Shown here in pieces: positions 59,832 to 64,000 of a stretch of DNA of 64,000 nucleotides. The position numbers were made by a program, and so were the translations under genes. How positions within the stretch are numbered: the stretch's first letter is position 1; every line of letters begins with the position of its first letter. This DNA comes from Eumeta japonica (Eukaryota; Arthropoda; Insecta; Lepidoptera; Psychidae), in the NCBI GenBank assembly GCA_005406025.1, contig BGZK01000212.1, positions 372,001-436,000 on the forward strand, given 5' to 3'. Under the pieces are notes generated by a model. The model did no database searches, was not told the DNA's origin, and saw only the letters and a program-made list of their open reading frames with translations.

Positions 59832-60228
59832 ATGGAACTCAGTCGAGGTGATTTTCGTACTTTGATTTATTTTGATTATGAAAAAGATTTAAAGCCTCAA
59901 GAATGTTTTGAGCTTTTGGTTACTACTTTTGTTGAGTCTACTTATTCACAAACAATAGTTTTAATTAGTTTGTCAAGTTTAGAAGTCGTTGGAGAAGCTT
60001 TGATTTTGAAGCGAGGTCAGGTTGGTCGCCAGTCGCAGTCATTCAAGCGAATATTCAAAGAATTGAAAATTTTTTTCGTGAGAACCAAAAAATTACATAT
60101 GAAGAGCTTCAGCAAGAACTAGGTATTGAATCAACAGCGCTACAAACCATTACTCACGATTATGTTTCTCTCCGTAAGTGTTGTACGAGACGTATTCCAA
60201 ACAAACTAACCGATGAGCAGAAAGACCA
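59832..60228 (+). pseudogene. Mariner transposase, N-terminal fragment
   Basis: The frame opens M-E-L-S-R-G-D-F-R at 59832 with YFDYEKDLKPQECFE, the start of a mariner-type transposase (first helix-turn-helix). It shifts frame near 59960 and resumes with ITYEELQQELGIESTALQT, LRKCCTRRIPNKLTDEQK, the second helix-turn-helix and the linker. The catalytic D,D34D part is missing: the match stops where the LINE tail begins. One frameshift and the truncation make it non-functional. Confidence 0.85.
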
Positions 60229-60480
60229 CAAATTCAAATTCAAAATTTCTTTATTTCATAGGTTATTATATAACACTTGAAATACGTCACAACATTTAAG
60301 GAATTTACAGTTTTTTTTAATTGTTTGCACTTTTTTTTAATTACCACTCTATAGCAAAACATTTATCCCTCAAGAAGAACGAGCAAGAAACTTGAGGATA
60401 GCTCTTTTCAAACCAATTATATAAAAATACAATCTTGTATAAAACTATTTCAGCAAAAAACCTGTAGGAAGTCGAGCTCA

Positions 60481-62039
60481 TTATGTCCATTTATCCTCTA
60501 CAATATTCAGAGATTGTATAATACCCCTTTGTGCAAAGTGTTTGCTTAATAAATGCTTTGAATATGTATATAGGTAAATTTTATATATCCACAGGTATCT
60601 TAATGAACATGCGCACACATAGCCCCCAAAATGAATTTGTGACCCTATGCAGTCTACTAATATGTAAACACAGTCTATTTTTATTTCTAATATTAAATAA
60701 TGTCTATCATTATTTTTATTAAAACATCCAATTATTTTTAACACATTAAATTTTGATAAATGAACTATGATGCCACAGTCAAAATTCCAATTTCTTTAAA
60801 CTTACTTCTAAGAGAAACACGAGGTCCCAACCCGTAAATTACACGAATGATCCGCTTTTACAAAGCGAAAATTCTGTGAACATCCGCAGCATGTCCCCAA
60901 AGCAGGATGCCATATCACAGTAAATTATGGAAGCAGCCAAAGTAAACTAATTTTGTGGTTTTAATATCGGACATTTTTCTTATTTTTTTAATTGCAAATG
61001 CTGCAGCCTATATAAAATAAGCCTTTTCGCCAACTCACCGATATGAGGACCCTACTTATCTATACTACTACTAAGTTTATTATCTAAAGTAAGACCTAGG
61101 AATACAGTAGTGTCAACAATCTGTAATTACTCGTTTCTTATTAAGAAAGAACTGGATCCATTTTTCACATTCGGAAGTGAGAATTTCACACATTTTGGTT
61201 TTTTCCTATTAAAAAGTAAATTATTTATAGTAAACCATTTTTCAATTCTGGAGATGGCAATGTTCATATCTTCATAATTGAGTAGATGTCTTTTAATTTT
61301 GAATAATAAAGAGGTGTCATCTACGAACAGTACTATCTCATGAATATCCTTAACAAGGCTAAGTAAGTCATTAATATAAATTAAAAAACAGAAATGGACC
61401 GAGGATCGATACCTGTGGTACTCCCATGTGTACCACGGATCCAGACGATCTCAAGTTATTGACCCTATTAGTCAAATATGATGCCAGTAGGTCGAGTGCA
61501 CGACCCGTAACTCCGTAATGATGTAGCTTCCTGGTCAGTGTTTTGTGATTTACCCAGTCGAAAGCCTTGGATAGATCACAAAACACTCCTATCGCATTCC
61601 ACGAATCCTCCCAGACGTCAAAATTTTTTTCAACAAGCTGAACGCCAGCATTAATTGTTGAGTGACCCCGTGTGAAACCGAATTGTCTTTTGGTCATCAG
61701 ATTATTACTATATAAATGTAGCAGAAGATGATTTAGGATCAACTTTTTAAAAATTTTACTAAACGTCGGCAGTACAGATATTGGCCTAAAGTTAGTGGGG
61801 TTCGATTTACTACCGACTTTGAATATGGGAACAACTTTGCTTTCTTTCATCGGATCAGGAAACATGCCATCATTCATACATTTATTAAAAACAAGCGCCA
61901 AGTGCGGTGCAATGCAATAAATAATGGAGTTTACAATTTTAACTGACAGACCATGGATATCAGCAGCAGCAGCAATAATTTTAAACATACTCAGCAAATC
62001 TCTTGCTTTTATTGTATTTTCTTTCGTCATAAAAGTCAT
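60481..62039 (-). pseudogene. CR1/L2-like reverse transcriptase, frameshifted
   Basis: RT landmarks in order on the minus strand: FRPISVLPTFSKIFKKLI, QFGFTRGHST, FCDLSKAFDWVNHKTL, GVPQVSILGPFLF, then after a one-base shift in a T run near 61390, INDLLSLVKDIHEIVLFVDD with the catalytic DD near 61335. A C-terminal part follows (GGYVCACSLRYLWIYK, KHFAQRGII near 60500-60700). The S of PQGS is preceded by V instead of the usual G. The frameshift and later breaks make it inactive. Confidence 0.85.
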
Positions 62040-62339
62040 ACAATCTTTTCCTACTTTTATGTATTCCTACTGTTGCCTAATCACTATACGATAGTGTCTC
62101 ATTTACTTTAGTAACTCTTGTTTCGAAAATGTTGTCCTATTGTTTTTTATTATATGAAATATTGAGTTATACAACTCACTGGAATTGTTACAGAATTGTT
62201 ATTCTGGAATCCTCTACTGGATACAGTTCCTAAATTCTACCAATAATTTTTCCTTCACTGGAAGGCACTTTATAACTTTTTTTAGATTTCTTTTAACCGG
62301 TATATAAAAAAAAAGTTGTTTAACCACTGTGATCTGATT

Positions 62340-62865
62340 TTAAATTATTGGTAATATATATCTGAAGTGATTCAACATTTGTATAAATATTATCAATACA
62401 TGTCTTTGAGACAGACGTAATTCGTGTAAGCTCCAAGAAAAATGTGTTGACAGATTGTAACACCCAAAGAATTCCAGAATTCTGCCGCCATGATTGGTGG
62501 CATCTAATAAGTTCACATTAAATCTCCACATATTACAATATATATTTATTTTTATCACTTATCTTCCACCAGGCTCGACGGACAATCGATTCAAACAGTT
62601 CATAAGAAGAAATAAGGAGCCTGAATACGCTCATCACAATAAGCCGCTCGAGTTCCACACAAGCTATCTCCACAGCCCGCTCAGCAGAGAAGTCCAAATT
62701 ATCACTTCTTTTCTTGAATTTTAGATTATTACGGGTAACAATTAAGAAACCGCCATGTAATGAATTCTCTCTGCTGAAGGAGCTTGCAACCTGGTGATTA
62801 TGAAAACCAAAGAGAAGCTGACCTTTCCTGTGCCAATGTCCTGTATCAATATTGGCACTGTTCAT
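62340..62865 (-). pseudogene. CR1/L2-like endonuclease domain, frameshifted
   Basis: Two overlapping frames hold NHQVASSFSRENSLHGG and ELERLIVMSVFRL at 62533-62865, then FNVNLLDATNHGGRILEFF at 62340-62558, parts of the APE-type endonuclease (the ending of the GDFN block is visible). At least one frameshift separates them. Confidence 0.7.
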
Positions 62866-63349
62866 GAATAGCTCGACCTCCAGCTTCTAATTTTTTATGC
62901 CCTAAATATTCAGATGCACCAGGTGAAGAATACAATTATTTAATTTATTATTATTTCTAATTATTACATTATGGCGAAATTAATGCAATAGTACTTTATT
63001 AGATAATGTACTACAGCTACTCTGCCTTCTTGACAATTAATGTATTAAAATTTAGGTGGAAGGAATCTGCAAATTCCCTTTTGGCAAGAAAACTCTGTTT
63101 ATTTTGGATTACTAAGTTAGGGTTTCTCTCTGTCGAAGCAATCCGATTAAATACTTAATACTCCACACTCTAACAGAGCCTCCATATCCAATCAAGCCGC
63201 CGTAACTCTTATAACTAAACTCTGTTATATTTAATAATATAACAGAAGCAATATCATAGGCTAACAACTTAGCTAAATGTCATTTGAAATATTTGGATAG
63301 GAACATCCAATCTTTAGTCAGAAAAAAATAAATTTAAATGCATTTGTAT

Positions 63350-63351
<2 letters not shown>

Positions 63352-63401
<50 letters not shown>
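63352..63401. repeat. AT dinucleotide microsatellite
   Basis: About 24 uninterrupted AT units inside the LINE copy. Confidence 0.95.
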
Positions 63402-63405
<4 letters not shown>

Positions 63406-63461
63406 CATTACTATGACGCCATGTCATATTGTATAATAATCTATTTATGTTATAGATTTCT

Positions 63462-63869
63462 TTATTTTACTTTTCCGACAAGTGATTTGAATAAAGAAAA
63501 GCGAATAAAATTATTTGTATTAAATCGATGAGACAATTCCAGGAGGCGGGATAAAGAGGCAATCAAATCTTTTCGTCGCACACCAAAATTATTCCCCACC
63601 AATGTCATAATTGTGGTGTTCTCGCTATGCTTATCTAATAAAATTTTATTTAAAATGTCACTGTATGAGGGTCCATGCATATAGATATTCAATACCCGGT
63701 GGCCCACCCAATTGCCCAACATGGGCCCCAATCCAACACCCAGATCGTCCGAATAGATTACAGTTCTCCCCCGATCCTCATCAGGCAGACCAGTATGGAG
63801 TGCAACACTCCCCTGGGCAGGTGTAAATTTTTTTTATTTTCATATTTATTATTCAGTTCTGGCCCGTAA
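63462..63869 (-). pseudogene. Esterase-like ORF1 part of the LINE
   Basis: Contains YSDDLGVGLGPMLGNW (a block I-like SDD), VLNIYMHGPSYSDILNK and TLVGNNFGVRRKD (a block III-like GNN), the arrangement of SGNH-hydrolase-like ORF1 proteins in CR1/L2 LINEs. Coding resemblance continues both toward the window edge and down to about 63000 (QNKQSFLAKREFADSFHLNF). The catalytic serine is not evident. Confidence 0.55.
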
Positions 63870-64000
63870 ATGGGACCGATGCAATCCACCCGATCACTGG
63901 ACACAGTGTCACAGACCAAATCAATATGATACAAATTTGATTCTGAATTGAAGTTGTACGATTCGAATTGTACAGCTATTTCTCACAAATTATTTTGCAA

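Larger units (their letters stand above)
60229..64000 (-). mobile_element. CR1/L2-like LINE, runs off the right edge
   Basis: On the minus strand the order from the window edge is an esterase-like ORF1 region (63460-63870), an endonuclease part (62340-62870), a reverse transcriptase (60900-62040), a C-terminal region (60481-60900), a 3' UTR with AATAAA and a short tail of CAAATT units on the plus strand (60228-60246). Short 3' tandem repeats instead of poly(A), and an SGNH esterase-like ORF1, are known for CR1/L2-type LINEs. The 3' end lies directly in the mariner fragment, so it inserted there. The AT microsatellite at 63352-63401 expanded inside it. Confidence 0.8.

Overview
The window looks like nuclear DNA of an insect, most likely a moth or butterfly. 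It is strongly AT-rich. It holds one intron-containing host gene with ordinary GT-AG introns, surrounded and invaded by repeats that I recognise as insect or lepidopteran in style: an R1-clade LINE, a CR1/L2-like LINE with an esterase-like first ORF, a mariner fragment, tRNA-derived SINEs, and a dispersed repeat ending in GGAACCCTAAAAA. The lepidopteran assignment is an inference from these repeat types; no search was run.

The only confident host gene is at 38230-52007 (+). It is a ten-exon gene for a 507-residue MFS transporter of the SV2-like (synaptic vesicle glycoprotein 2-like) / SLC22-like group. All nine introns have GT-AG ends and the phases close exactly (1524 coding bases with the stop). 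Its introns carry SINE and LINE remnants (intron 1), a purine/pyrimidine minisatellite element (intron 4) and a dispersed repeat (intron 7).

Layout. 0-19 kb: no recognisable gene; a 1.1-kb inverted repeat whose arms both keep a signal-peptide-like exon (4213-5316), minisatellite elements (3.8 and 5.5-6.2 kb), a 60-bp tandem repeat (14.6 kb), two adjacent hairpins (16.9 kb) and a foldback repeat (18.5 kb). 19.9-25.2 kb: a decayed but nearly complete R1-type retrotransposon on the minus strand, split by a 753-bp DNA element that carries a THAP exon and is flanked by AATT; its gag region carries three near-perfect palindromes. 25-32 kb: AT-rich DNA with minisatellite and dispersed-repeat copies. 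32.2-36.3 kb: three mobile elements in a row: a 5'-truncated LINE with poly(A) and target duplication, a 695-bp pogo/Tigger-like MITE full of copies of a TIR-like motif, and a 2.5-kb terminal-inverted-repeat element flanked by ATAT with two minus-strand reading frames. 38.2-52 kb: the transporter gene. 52-59.8 kb: repeats, a GC-rich island (56.0-56.3 kb) and a MITE. 59.8-64 kb: a mariner 5' fragment cut by the 3' end of a CR1/L2-like LINE that runs off the right edge.

The most interesting material is the 33.7-36.3 kb element. Its two reading frames look like the N- and C-terminal parts of an uncharacterised, repeated arthropod protein with the middle removed, and its ends carry many copies of a CTAGGGCCTGAT motif. 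It may belong to the same broad class as the THAP-bearing insertion (both have GGG ends and a 4-bp AT-only flank). A second theme is the number of long, nearly perfect hairpins with 0-5 base loops, which suggests template-switch mutation.
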